Part shown: in pieces, positions 1 through 7,484 of the stretch | Layout of the letters: the number at the start of each line of letters is the position of its first letter | How positions within the stretch are numbered: position 1 is the stretch's first letter | Assembly: GCA_030535875.1 (NCBI GenBank) | Contig: JAUNRC010000008.1 | Location: 1 to 58,826 of the forward strand | DNA length: 58,826 nucleotides | Reading direction: 5' to 3' | From: Akkermansia sp. | GTDB lineage: Bacteria; Verrucomicrobiota; Verrucomicrobiia; Verrucomicrobiales; Akkermansiaceae | Made by a program: the position numbers and the translations under genes | The notes under the pieces: model-generated | Databases searched by the model: none | What the model was told of the DNA's origin: nothing | Seen by the model: only the letters and a program-made list of their open reading frames with translations

Positions 1-88
1 CGCCCGTTGTGAAGAATCGCCTGCGGCGATTGTGAAGAACGCCCCGCAGGTGCGGGGCGTTGAGAAGGGGGGGGAGGACGGTTCCTCC
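1..88. repeat. Tandem array of short perfect hairpins with GTGAAG linkers
   Basis: Positions 15-31 form a 7-bp stem (AATCGCC/GGCGATT, loop TGC). Positions 38-61 form an 11-bp stem around GG (arms 38-48 and 51-61). Positions 73-88 form a 6-bp stem (loop CGGT). The hexamer GTGAAG occurs at 9-14 and 32-37, with a variant GAGAAG at 62-67, separating the hairpins. Bases 1-8 (CGCCCGTT) look like the right arm of another hairpin cut by the window edge. The first two complete stems begin with AA and end with TT but differ in between. It lies just downstream of the TM2 gene. No long T-run follows on either strand, so a simple terminator is not obvious. Confidence 0.6.
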
Positions 89-92
89 GGCT

Positions 93-305
93 TTAGTTGA
101 AGGGTGTCCCGTCGGCATCTTGCTTCACGATGAAGATGTCAACGAGTGCCCAGATGCCTGAGATGATGCTCAGGTAGCCGAGGGAGACGACGGTGATGAG
201 GAGCTGGGCGATTGCTTTGCCCTTGTAGCCGGCGTAGAAGTTATGGATGCCGAGGCCGCCAAGGAAGAGGGCGAGCAGGATGTATGCAAGTCGTGATTTA
301 GGCAT
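93..305 (-). CDS. TM2 domain-containing small membrane protein
   Basis: This 70-residue protein has two hydrophobic segments (about residues 6-24 and 33-58). Between them is the Gly-rich LGGLGIHNFYAGYKGKA stretch typical of TM2 domains, in which a short polar turn joins two helices. TM2 proteins are small inner-membrane proteins of mostly unknown function in bacteria. The gene is monocistronic: a good promoter (TTGACA, 17 bp, TATAAC) sits directly after the yidC terminator, giving a leader of about 45 nt. The hairpin array at 1-88 follows its stop codon. Family assignment is from the sequence pattern; no role can be inferred. Confidence 0.8.
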   Translation of the reverse strand: MPKSRLAYILLALFLGGLGIHNFYAGYKGKAIAQLLITVVSLGYLSIISGIWALVDIFIVKQDADGTPFN

Positions 306-356
306 GGTATGTCAGTTGTTGGGTTGTGTGGTTAAAAGGTGTGTTCCTTTGCTTAG

Positions 357-385
357 GTTATACCTCGGGGTTGGGGTGTTGTCAA
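357..385 (-). promoter_or_regulatory. Promoter of the TM2 gene
   Basis: Read on the minus strand: -35 TTGACA (380-385), 17-bp spacer, -10 TATAAC (357-362). It begins immediately beyond the T-run of the yidC terminator. Confidence 0.65.
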
Positions 386-386
386 T

Positions 387-416
387 AAAAAAGCGCGCCC
401 TGTGTGGGCGCGCTTT
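387..416 (-). terminator. Intrinsic terminator of the rpmH-rnpA-yidD-yidC operon
   Basis: Perfect 11-bp inverted repeat (390-400 and 406-416, loop TGTGT). A run of Ts follows on the minus strand (A-run at 387-392 on plus). It lies 22 bp after the yidC stop. Confidence 0.85.
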
Positions 417-437
417 GTAAGAATGGTGGAGGCGGTG

Positions 438-2363
438 TTATTTTTTGGTAACGTTGCGCATGTTGGCCTGTCGTTTTTGTTCTTCGAGGGCCTTTTGCTG
501 TTCTTCCATCATGCGCTGCATGCGGTCGAGGAAGCCGCCTTTCTTGGGTTGCTTACGTTTTTTGGGGGCCACTTTTTCGAGGGTGGGCTGGGGCAGGCGG
601 CGGATGATGAGGGTCTGGATGATGGAGATGATGTTGGTGGTGGTCCAGTAGAGGGCGAGAGCACTGGGGTAGGTGTAGCAGAAGAGGAAGAACATGACGG
701 GCATGAAGCGCATGATTTTCTGCTGTGTGGGATCACCGGCCTGGGGGGTCATTTTCATCATGGCAATCATGGAGCCGGCCATGACGAAGGGGAGGACGTT
801 GATGGCGGGTTCCCATCCCATGATGGTGAAGGGGAGGGTGTAGACGGTGTCCATTTGCGAGAGGTCAGTCACCCAGCCGAGGAAGGGGGCTCCGCGCAGT
901 TCTGCGGCGGTCTGCAGGACGTAGAAGAAGGCGAAGAAGATGGGGATTTGCAGGAACATGGGCAGGCAGCCGCCGAAGGGGGAGATGCCGTACTCCTTGT
1001 AAAGTCGCATCATTTCCATGGAGACTTTCTGCTGGTCGTCGGGGTATTTCTCCTTGAGTTCTTTCATCATGGGCTGCAGGAGGCTCATGCGCTTCATGCT
1101 CATGTAGCTCTTGCGGTAGAGCGGCCAGATGATGAGGCGCACCACGAAGGTCATGGCCACGATAGCCCAGCCCCAGTTGCCGAACCAGCTGTGGAAGATG
1201 TTGATGAGCCAGTTCATGGGGTAGCTGATGAGGTAGAGCCAGCCGTAGTCCATGATTTGCTCAATCTTGGGGATGTCGTGGGTCATGTCCTCAAGCATGA
1301 GGTTGAGCTTGGGACCGGTGAAGATGCGGTAGGAGAGGGTGCGCACGCCGCCGGGCATGTCGGCGGTCTTGGGGGTGAGGGAGAAGTCGGGTATGCCGGC
1401 AGCGATTTCCACGCCGTCAACTTCTTCGTTGGTGACGGGGAGGTTGTAGCGGGTGGGGGCTGCGTAGAAGGAGTTGTTGCCGCTGGATTTGTCGGGCATG
1501 AGTACGGTGGAGTAGTACTGGTTCATGGTGCCTACCCACTCGAGTTTTTTGCAGTCGGTCTTGTAGAGGCGGGACTTGGCAGCTCCGAAGAAGGGGTCGA
1601 AGGAGCCGCGGTTTTCTTTCTCGAAGTCACCGTTTTCAAGCATGATGTAATGGGTGTAGACGGAGCCTTCGGAGTGGTTGATTTGGCTCATGCCGCCGGC
1701 GTAGAGTCCCCAGTTGGAGGCGCCGAGGAGTACGGAGCCTACGTTCTGGACGTCGATGGTGAGGTTGAGGACGTAGGCGTTGCCCTCGATGGTTTTGTTG
1801 TCTTTATTGACGGGTTCGAGGGAGTAGATTTTGCGCACCATGAGGTCACCCATGCGGGCGATGAGTGCTACCTGTTTGTTGTTGGTGAGCTCGGGGATGA
1901 GGTTGTAGGTGGTTTGGTCGAAGGCGGGCGCGGCATCGTTGTTCAGGCGGAACATGAGGGTGCCGATGCCCTGCGGTACGTTGCCGTTGATGCTGACGTC
2001 GCCTTTCAGTTCTTCTTTGGTGCTGTTGATGGCTTGTCCGAGCATGTCGACGCTTTTCACGCTGCCGCCGATGTCCTGAATGGAGTAGCGAGCTACGGGT
2101 TTACCGGTCGAGTCGGTCGAGGTGAGGGTGGCGATGGTTTGCGCTACGGGTGTGGCCGGGGTCTCGGCTACGGGAGCGGCGGGAGTGGTGGTGGCAGTGG
2201 CGGCTGTGGTGGCTGTGCGTGTCTCGGGCGCGGGTACAGCGGTTGCGACCTCAGTTTGCTGGGCAGGGGTGGCCGGCGGGGGGGTCTGTGTGGAGGTGTA
2301 CCACCAGTTGGCGGCCAGTAGTGCCACGCATGAGCCCACTACAATCATTGATGTTTTATCCAT
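438..2363 (-). CDS. yidC: Membrane protein insertase YidC
   Basis: YidC inserts inner-membrane proteins alone or with SecYEG. The 641-residue product has the Gram-negative layout: an N-terminal membrane anchor (about residues 4-18), a Thr/Pro/Ala-rich low-complexity linker, a large periplasmic domain, then the conserved C-terminal 5-TM insertase core with FGGCLPMFLQIPIFFAFFYV. It ends in a Lys/Arg/Gln-rich tail (KKRKQPKKGG onward), as in YidC forms that touch the ribosome. The start MDKTSMIVVG was chosen because it places the anchor at the N terminus; longer in-frame extension would run back through yidD. It begins 25 bp after yidD and is the last gene of the operon. Confidence 0.95.
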   Translation of the reverse strand: MDKTSMIVVGSCVALLAANWWYTSTQTPPPATPAQQTEVATAVPAPETRTATTAATATTTPAAPVAETPATPVAQTIATLTSTDSTGKPVARYSIQDIGGSVKSVDMLGQAINSTKEELKGDVSINGNVPQGIGTLMFRLNNDAAPAFDQTTYNLIPELTNNKQVALIARMGDLMVRKIYSLEPVNKDNKTIEGNAYVLNLTIDVQNVGSVLLGASNWGLYAGGMSQINHSEGSVYTHYIMLENGDFEKENRGSFDPFFGAAKSRLYKTDCKKLEWVGTMNQYYSTVLMPDKSSGNNSFYAAPTRYNLPVTNEEVDGVEIAAGIPDFSLTPKTADMPGGVRTLSYRIFTGPKLNLMLEDMTHDIPKIEQIMDYGWLYLISYPMNWLINIFHSWFGNWGWAIVAMTFVVRLIIWPLYRKSYMSMKRMSLLQPMMKELKEKYPDDQQKVSMEMMRLYKEYGISPFGGCLPMFLQIPIFFAFFYVLQTAAELRGAPFLGWVTDLSQMDTVYTLPFTIMGWEPAINVLPFVMAGSMIAMMKMTPQAGDPTQQKIMRFMPVMFFLFCYTYPSALALYWTTTNIISIIQTLIIRRLPQPTLEKVAPKKRKQPKKGGFLDRMQRMMEEQQKALEEQKRQANMRNVTKK

Positions 2364-2388
2364 AAAATTATCAAGGTGGGGTATGATG

Positions 2389-2634
2389 TTATCTGTGCTG
2401 GCGGGGCGGTACGGGGTCATATCCGTAGCCTCCCCAGGGGTTACAACGTAAAATTCTCCACAGTCCCATGGCTGTTCCTTTGAGGGCTCCGTGTTCTTCG
2501 ACGGCCTGAATGAAGTAGGTGGAGCAGCTCGGCGTAAAACGACAGCCTGACGCGGGGCCCGCCAGTACATGAAGGGGGCCGCTCAGATAGTGTTTGTAGA
2601 AGCGTACCGGCAGGATGATTATGCGTTTGAGCAT
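2389..2634 (-). CDS. yidD: Membrane protein insertion efficiency factor YidD
   Basis: Small amphipathic protein of 81 residues (family about 70-90) that assists YidC-dependent insertion. The hallmark pattern YKHYLSGPL, then [10 protein letters not shown] with its two Cys, then [20 protein letters not shown] is complete. Its start overlaps the rnpA stop by 16 bp in another frame, a normal arrangement for rnpA-yidD that favours translational coupling. It is flanked by rnpA and yidC, which confirms the assignment. Confidence 0.95.
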   Translation of the reverse strand: MLKRIIILPVRFYKHYLSGPLHVLAGPASGCRFTPSCSTYFIQAVEEHGALKGTAMGLWRILRCNPWGGYGYDPVPPRQHR

Positions 2635-2966
2635 GGGGGTGGGCTTGTGTACTTCCGGCAGCGGTCCAGAAGTTTGAGGAAGTCTTTCTCGAGGTCGGTA
2701 TAGCTGACCAGTGCTGCCCGGTTGCGCACGACGATGACGACGTGCAGTCCCAGGGCAAGGGGGGCACCGTGTGCCCTGAGAATTTCGCGTACGCGCCTGC
2801 GCAGGAGGTTGCGTACAACGGCGTGGCCTATGCGCTTGGTGGTGATGATGCCGAAGCGAGAGGTCGCCGTTGCCTGCGCCATGGGCGCTGTGCTGAGAAT
2901 AAGGAAACGTCCTGCTTCAGAGCGGCCTGCGTTGCGTACCATGGCGAACTCTGAGGCTCGCTTCAT
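2619..2966 (-). CDS. rnpA: Ribonuclease P protein component
   Basis: This is the protein subunit that helps the RNase P RNA mature tRNA 5' ends. The RNR signature is clear: [20 protein letters not shown]. Length is 115 residues from [12 protein letters not shown], typical of the family. An alternative start 8 codons upstream (MQLKRSNT) exists, but the chosen ATG has GGAG 8 nt upstream, one of the few good Shine-Dalgarno matches in this window. The rnpB RNA is not in this window. Position between rpmH and yidD is canonical. Confidence 0.93.
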   Translation of the reverse strand: MKRASEFAMVRNAGRSEAGRFLILSTAPMAQATATSRFGIITTKRIGHAVVRNLLRRRVREILRAHGAPLALGLHVVIVVRNRAALVSYTDLEKDFLKLLDRCRKYTSPPPCSNA

Positions 2967-3074
2967 GGTGTTACTCCGCTTGAGCTGCATCTTACAACAG
3001 GACGTTGCTTGTTGCTCCTGAGTTGCCGCTATGTGTGCAGTTTATTAACCGTGATAGCGGTAACTCCTGCTGAA

Positions 3075-3260
3075 TTAAACACCGTGCTGGATGGTGTGGC
3101 GCTTGTAGTGAATCTCCACACCCTTGGGCAGAAGGCGCTTGCGACCCTTAGCGCGACGACGGGCGAGGATGGCACGACCATTCTTGGAAGCCATGCGTGC
3201 GCGGAAACCGAACTGGCGCTTGCGGCAGCGCTTGGAAGGCTGGTATGTTCTCTTGCTCAT
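3075..3260 (-). CDS. rpmH: Large ribosomal subunit protein bL34, with C-terminal extension
   Basis: [15 protein letters not shown], then [19 protein letters not shown], then AKGRKRL is bL34. bL34 is usually about 44-47 residues; this one is 61 because of a C-terminal addition of roughly 16 residues ([17 protein letters not shown]). The gene heads the rpmH-rnpA-yidD-yidC operon. dnaA is not upstream as it is in many bacteria; lpxC-fabZ is. Expression comes from a strong promoter at 3329-3356 with a leader of about 60 nt. Confidence 0.95.
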   Translation of the reverse strand: MSKRTYQPSKRCRKRQFGFRARMASKNGRAILARRRAKGRKRLLPKGVEIHYKRHTIQHGV

Positions 3261-3328
3261 AATAATTGATGGTTACGTTTGAAGTTGTTGAAGTCTGCTG
3301 TGGCCGCTGCGCGCGGTCGGGGTGAGGT

Positions 3329-3367
3329 ATGATACTCAAAAATCGGCGCTTGTCAAGCACCGATTCT
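3329..3367 (-). promoter_or_regulatory. rpmH promoter overlapping a terminator-like hairpin
   Basis: Minus strand: -35 TTGACA (3351-3356), 16-bp spacer, -10 TATCAT (3329-3334). The -35 and part of the spacer lie inside a 12-bp inverted repeat (AATCGG..GCTTG / CAAGC..CCGATT, about 3340-3365) followed by TTTTTG. That hairpin would serve as the lpxC-fabZ terminator, so terminator and promoter share DNA. Confidence 0.65.
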
Positions 3368-3402
3368 TGATTTTTGTGATTTTTCTGCAAAAAGCAGGCT
3401 CA

Positions 3403-4719
3403 TCAGGCATCTGCCACCATGAATTTGAGCTCTGCTTCGCAGGTGACTTCGCCGTTGACGGTACAACGACCGTTGCACACGCCGATGGCACCGCGCATCT
3501 TAACGAGGTCTGCCTCGATGATGAGTACATCACCGGGGACGACGGGCTTGCGCCATTTTACTTTGTCGCAGCTCATAAAGTAGCCGATTTTGCCTTGGTT
3601 TTCGGGGATGCGGAGCATGAGGATGGAGCCGACCTGAGCCATGGCTTCGAGCTGAAGAACGCCGGGCATGACGGGCTTGCCGGGGAAGTGCCCCTGGAAG
3701 AAGAGCTCGTTCATGGTGACGTTCTTCTGGCCCACGCACTTGGTTTCGCCCTCGAAGCCGAGTACGCGGTCTACGAGCATGAAGGGGTAGCGGTGGGGCA
3801 GGAGTTTGAGGACTTCGCAGGTGTCGAGCACGGTGTCGCCGGCGGGGAATACGAAGGGTTTGGGCTTCATTGCCTCCATGCTTTCGTATTTCTTCTGGAG
3901 GGTGGCGGCCATTTGGGTGTTGATTCCGTGGCCGGGCATGACGGCGATGACGTGACCGAGTATGCGGTGGCCGTTGAGGATGAGGTCACCAATCATGTCC
4001 ATAGCCTTGTGGCGGGCGCACTCGTTGTGGTGGCGCAGGCCGCCGGCGCAGATGTACTGGTCGCCTTTGATGACGATGGCATTGTCGAGGGTGCCGCCCT
4101 GAATGAGCCCCTTGTCGAGCAGGGGTTGCACGTCCTCATAGAAGCAGAAGGTGCGTGCGGTGGAGAGTTCCTTCTCGTAGGTCTCGGGGTTTACCTCGGT
4201 GGAGAAGTACTGGGTTACGCGACCTTCGGGGCCGACGGCTGTGACGGATACGCGGAACTTGCGGTCCGGCATGATGATGATGCGGCTGCCGTTCTTATTT
4301 TCCACTTGAATGGGCTCACGGATTTCCCAGATGACGCGGGGGACATCCTGCTCCTCGATGCCGGCCTGCTTGATGAGTTCAACGTAGGGGGAGGCGGAGC
4401 CGTCGCCGATGGGGGGCTCGTTGCTGTCCATCTCGATGATGGCATTGTCCACTCCCATGCCGGTGAGGGCGGAGAGGATGTGCTCTACCGTGTGAACCTT
4501 GACGGAGCCTTCGGCGAGGGTGGTGGCTCGTTCTACCGTTTGAACCTTGGCCGCAGAGGCATCGATAAACGGCTTATCGGGCAGGTCAATACGGCGGAAC
4601 TTGAAGCCCGTGCCGGGCTCTGCCGGTTTGATGGTGAGCTTGACGGGAAGTCCCGTGTGAAGCGACGTGCCCTGGATGGAGGCACACTTCTTAAGTGTTC
4701 TTTGCATCTGAATAGCCAT
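3403..4719 (-). CDS. lpxC/fabZ: Bifunctional LpxC deacetylase / FabZ dehydratase
   Basis: Residues 1-280 are LpxC, UDP-3-O-acyl-GlcNAc deacetylase, the committed step of lipid A synthesis. Zinc ligands are visible in HTVEH (76-80) and RHKAMDMIGD (His237, Asp241), with the catalytic His in MPGHG (His264). Residues about 285-438 are FabZ, beta-hydroxyacyl-ACP dehydratase, with LPHRYPFMLVDR and GHFPGKPVMPGVLQLEAMAQ (catalytic His344 and Glu358). All key residues are present, so both halves should be active. Such fusions are known in Bacteroidetes and related phyla. The promoter puts the -10 element 11 nt before the ATG. It is probably monocistronic, ending at the hairpin before rpmH. Confidence 0.95.
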   Translation of the reverse strand: MAIQMQRTLKKCASIQGTSLHTGLPVKLTIKPAEPGTGFKFRRIDLPDKPFIDASAAKVQTVERATTLAEGSVKVHTVEHILSALTGMGVDNAIIEMDSNEPPIGDGSASPYVELIKQAGIEEQDVPRVIWEIREPIQVENKNGSRIIIMPDRKFRVSVTAVGPEGRVTQYFSTEVNPETYEKELSTARTFCFYEDVQPLLDKGLIQGGTLDNAIVIKGDQYICAGGLRHHNECARHKAMDMIGDLILNGHRILGHVIAVMPGHGINTQMAATLQKKYESMEAMKPKPFVFPAGDTVLDTCEVLKLLPHRYPFMLVDRVLGFEGETKCVGQKNVTMNELFFQGHFPGKPVMPGVLQLEAMAQVGSILMLRIPENQGKIGYFMSCDKVKWRKPVVPGDVLIIEADLVKMRGAIGVCNGRCTVNGEVTCEAELKFMVADA

Positions 4720-4730
4720 ATCGTACTTGT

Positions 4731-4759
4731 ATTCTACAATGTTTTTTGCCTTTTGTGAA
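4731..4759 (-). promoter_or_regulatory. lpxC-fabZ promoter
   Basis: Minus strand: -35 TTCACA (4754-4759), 17 bp, -10 TAGAAT (4731-4736). Only 11 nt separate the -10 from the ATG. Confidence 0.6.
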
Positions 4760-4840
4760 GCTCAAAGTTGTTCAGAGGGGCAGAAAGAGGGTGTTAAAAC
4801 GGTTCGTACGCGGAAAAAATGCCGGTTATCAGGATTTTGC

Positions 4841-4869
4841 TTGCTATTTTGGGGTATTTGCGCTAGCAT
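4841..4869 (+). promoter_or_regulatory. Promoter of the ArsB/NhaD-type permease gene
   Basis: -35 TTGCTA (4841-4846), 17 bp, -10 TAGCAT (4864-4869). The leader is about 50 nt. It is divergent from the lpxC promoter. Confidence 0.55.
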
Positions 4870-4925
4870 GTGCGCCCCCGTGCGGTTAGGCTGTGCGGGA
4901 GTAGAATATAGCTGAAAGAGAGTTT

Positions 4926-6227
4926 ATGGAGTGGAACTTGATTACATGGGTCGCACTGGTGATTTTCCTTGTGACGTATGCTCTGATTGTGACGGAGAAG
5001 GTACATCGTACGGTGATAGCCCTCTTCGGAGCCATGGTGATGGTGCTGCTGGGGGTTATCACGCAGGAGGAGGCCATCAGACACATTGATTTTAACACTT
5101 TGGCGCTGTTAATCGGCATGATGATTCAGGTGCTGATTCTCAGCAAGACGGGCTTGTTCCGCTTTTTGGCGGTGCTTGCGGCGCAGAAGACACGCGGCAA
5201 TCCGGTGGCGCTGCTTATAAGTCTGTCGGTGATGGTGGCGCTGAGTTCTGCCCTTTTGGATAATGTGACGACGGTGCTGCTGACGGTGCCGATTACTTTC
5301 ACGCTTGCGAAGGACTTGAAGATATCGGCCATGCCTTTTGTGATAGCGCTGATTTTTGCCTCGAATATCGGCGGTACGGCGACCATGATTGGCGATCCTC
5401 CCAATATCATGATTGCCAGTGCGGTGAAGGAGCTTGATTTCATGGCGTTTATTCGGGTGCTGGCGTTGCCTTGTGTGGTGATATTTGTATGCACTACGGG
5501 GCTTGTGGTGCTGATATACCGCCGTTCATTAGTGTGTGATGCTAAGGTGCAGCAGCGCATTATGAGGATTAAGACGGAGGGGCTTATTCGCAGTAAGCCG
5601 CTGCTCTATAAGTGCCTGTTTACGTTAGGTGTGACGATTGCTCTGTTCTGCGTTCACGGGCAAATTCCGGGCTGGACTTTGGAGAGCGGGACGGTTGCTG
5701 TGGTGGGAGCTTCGTTGCTCATGCTGATGACGATGCCTCGTCGTGAGAAAGTCTTGGAGTTGATTTTCTCGAAGGTGGAGTGGACGACCATTTTCTTTTT
5801 CATCGGTTTGTTTGTGCTGGTGGGCGGCTTGCAGGAGAATGGCGTGATTAAGTGCCTTGCTGCGCATACCATGGCACTGACGGATGGTAATCACGCGGTG
5901 ACGACCATGGCCATTTTGTGGTTGAGTGCTGTGATGTCGGCCTTTGTTGACAATATTCCCTTTGTGGCGACGATGATTCCGCTTATTCAGGACATGGGCG
6001 TAATGGGTTATGCGGACATTGAGCCTTTGTGGTGGGCCTTGTCGATGGGGGCATGTTTGGGTGGCAATGGTACGGTCATCGGGGCCAGTGCGAATGTGGT
6101 GGCTCTCTCGCTGGCACGCAAGCAAAATGTATTTATATCGTTTTGGGGCTTCATGAAAGTGGGGTTCCCGATTATGTTGTTCTCGATTATATTGTCGAGC
6201 TTTTATCTTTACATAGTGTTCCTGTGA
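4926..6227 (+). CDS. Ion transporter of the ArsB/NhaD (SLC13-like) superfamily
   Basis: A 433-residue polytopic inner-membrane protein with about 11-12 hydrophobic segments. Family features include the inverted-repeat motifs SALLDNVTTVLLTVPITFTL, then ASNIGGTATMIGDPPNIM in the first half, and SAFVDNIPFVATMIPL then GACLGGNGTVIGASANVV in the second. The paired DN and (G)GN(G)T(I)G repeats define substrate and Na+ sites in ArsB, NhaD and SLC13 carriers. Substrate (Na+/H+, arsenite, citrate or other anion) cannot be told from sequence, and no ars genes are adjacent. It stands alone, divergent from lpxC-fabZ, with a shared bidirectional terminator at its 3' end. Confidence 0.85.
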   Translation: MEWNLITWVALVIFLVTYALIVTEKVHRTVIALFGAMVMVLLGVITQEEAIRHIDFNTLALLIGMMIQVLILSKTGLFRFLAVLAAQKTRGNPVALLISLSVMVALSSALLDNVTTVLLTVPITFTLAKDLKISAMPFVIALIFASNIGGTATMIGDPPNIMIASAVKELDFMAFIRVLALPCVVIFVCTTGLVVLIYRRSLVCDAKVQQRIMRIKTEGLIRSKPLLYKCLFTLGVTIALFCVHGQIPGWTLESGTVAVVGASLLMLMTMPRREKVLELIFSKVEWTTIFFFIGLFVLVGGLQENGVIKCLAAHTMALTDGNHAVTTMAILWLSAVMSAFVDNIPFVATMIPLIQDMGVMGYADIEPLWWALSMGACLGGNGTVIGASANVVALSLARKQNVFISFWGFMKVGFPIMLFSIILSSFYLYIVFL

Positions 6228-6245
6228 GAGTTTGCAGGTAAACAG

Positions 6246-6282
6246 AAAAGCCGCAATCTCCCGAAAGGAGATTGCGGCTTTT
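6246..6282. terminator. Bidirectional terminator
   Basis: Perfect 16-bp inverted repeat (6246-6261 and 6267-6282, loop CGAAA) bounded by AAAA and TTTT. It lies between the convergent permease and serpin-like genes and can serve both. Confidence 0.85.
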
Positions 6283-6305
6283 CCGTTGTTGGCTGTGATA
6301 GAGGC

Positions 6306-7484
6306 TCAGAGATTTTCAACTAACCCCATGGCGTAGGGCGGTGCCGGGGAGGAGATGGGCATGATAAACCAGAGGAAGGGGCGGTCACACAGGAGCCTGT
6401 CTTCCGGGGTTGGGGTTGAGTTGCTGCCCGGTACCGGGGATTCTTTCATGGTGACGGAGCATTGTTGGTAGGCTGCGGTGAAAGGGAATACGGGCTTGGC
6501 TGTGAGCTTGGTCAGCGGGTTAGCTGTTGTGAAAAGCGGGTCTATTTCCAGTAGTTTGAGCATGCCAGTGATGTCTTGCGGGGTGCTGCGGAAGCTCAGT
6601 CGCGGCCACGTGAGGGTGCAGGAGCGGGTGGATTCGCGGAGGGCTGTTCGGATGGCGCTGAATTGTTCTGTGGTGAGCTCGGCGGCAAAGTTGCGAGCCG
6701 CGGTGGCCTTTTCGGGGAGGATGACGATGACGTAGCAGTCGGGAAGTCCGGCGGTTTCGGTATCGTCTTTAGCCAGTCTGATGGCTGCTGCCGACCATTT
6801 GCCGTGCGGGTCGGTAGCGAAGTGTGAGGCATGCGCGCTCATCATTCTCACTTTGGGCATGCGGCCGTTGGCGTTGTAAAAGTCCTCGGCGCTGCTCTCT
6901 GATGGTGAGATGGCGGAGCTCCATCCGGCAGTATAGTCGATGAAATTGACCATCAGGATGTTGGTGGAGTTGCTGACGGTCTCGCTGTTGGCCAGGTTAC
7001 CGAGTGGAGTTGCGGTGAGGAGGCTGAGCGTTGTGTTGATGGTTTTGAAAGCCTCGGGCAAATCGGTTGAGAAAGGGGCTGCTATGGCAACATCGGGGAT
7101 GTACTCCGGGTTGAGCCCGGCGGTGGTGTCGGCAAACAGGCAGGCGGTCTCTTTCGGGAGGATGTTGCTCTGCTGTAATTTTTCCGGTAGAGGGAGGGCT
7201 TGCAGGCTTTCCTCAACGGAGGGCTCTGCGAGGTAGCTGACTTGGTGCAGAGCGGCGGCCAAAGAGTTCGGGGCGAGTGTGAGATTGCCTTCGGGCTGAT
7301 GGGCCAGGGCGGCTTTGAGCAGGCGGAAGGTGAAGGCATCGCTTGTGATGGGTGCAGTGTCCTGCTCCGCGATGGTCGGGGCATTGGTCGGGATGAACCA
7401 CTCTTTAATGTAGGGTGAGCTCAGTCCGAGGACGAAGGCCATCAGTCCTGCAATGATGAGAAGTCTGGGATTGAGGAGGTTCAT
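6306..7484 (-). CDS. Serpin-like protein, membrane-anchored, short reactive loop
   Basis: The 392-residue product begins with an uncleaved-looking signal anchor (residues 8-23). It then follows the serpin fold order: N-terminal helix with NLTLAPNSLAAALHQVSYL (67-85), strand region ILMVNFIDYTAGW with a metazoan-like Asn-x-x-x-x-x-x-x-x-W layout (176-188), VRMMSAHASHFA (212-223), CYVIVILPE (250-258), and the C-terminal CDRPFLWFIM (366-375). In inhibitory serpins a hinge rich in Glu/Gly/Thr/Ala and a loop of about 20 residues precede the last strands. Here only SPVPGSNSTPTPEDRLL is seen and the hinge is missing, so protease inhibition is doubtful. The ATG overlaps the dnaE stop (TAATG), implying coupled translation. 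Fold assignment is by pattern; function unknown. Confidence 0.65.
   Translation of the reverse strand: MNLLNPRLLIIAGLMAFVLGLSSPYIKEWFIPTNAPTIAEQDTAPITSDAFTFRLLKAALAHQPEGNLTLAPNSLAAALHQVSYLAEPSVEESLQALPLPEKLQQSNILPKETACLFADTTAGLNPEYIPDVAIAAPFSTDLPEAFKTINTTLSLLTATPLGNLANSETVSNSTNILMVNFIDYTAGWSSAISPSESSAEDFYNANGRMPKVRMMSAHASHFATDPHGKWSAAAIRLAKDDTETAGLPDCYVIVILPEKATAARNFAAELTTEQFSAIRTALRESTRSCTLTWPRLSFRSTPQDITGMLKLLEIDPLFTTANPLTKLTAKPVFPFTAAYQQCSVTMKESPVPGSNSTPTPEDRLLCDRPFLWFIMPISSPAPPYAMGLVENL

Noticed and set aside
1..88. CRISPR array at the left edge
   Set aside because: Conserved parts are 6 nt and the variable parts are self-complementary; not repeat/spacer organisation.
402..2321. Very long open frame on the plus strand antisense to yidC
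   Set aside because: Low-complexity His/Gly/Glu-rich translation and exact opposition to a solid gene; it arises from codon bias of yidC.
3075..3260. Replication origin next to rpmH
   Set aside because: No dnaA gene and no cluster of DnaA boxes; lpxC-fabZ is upstream instead.
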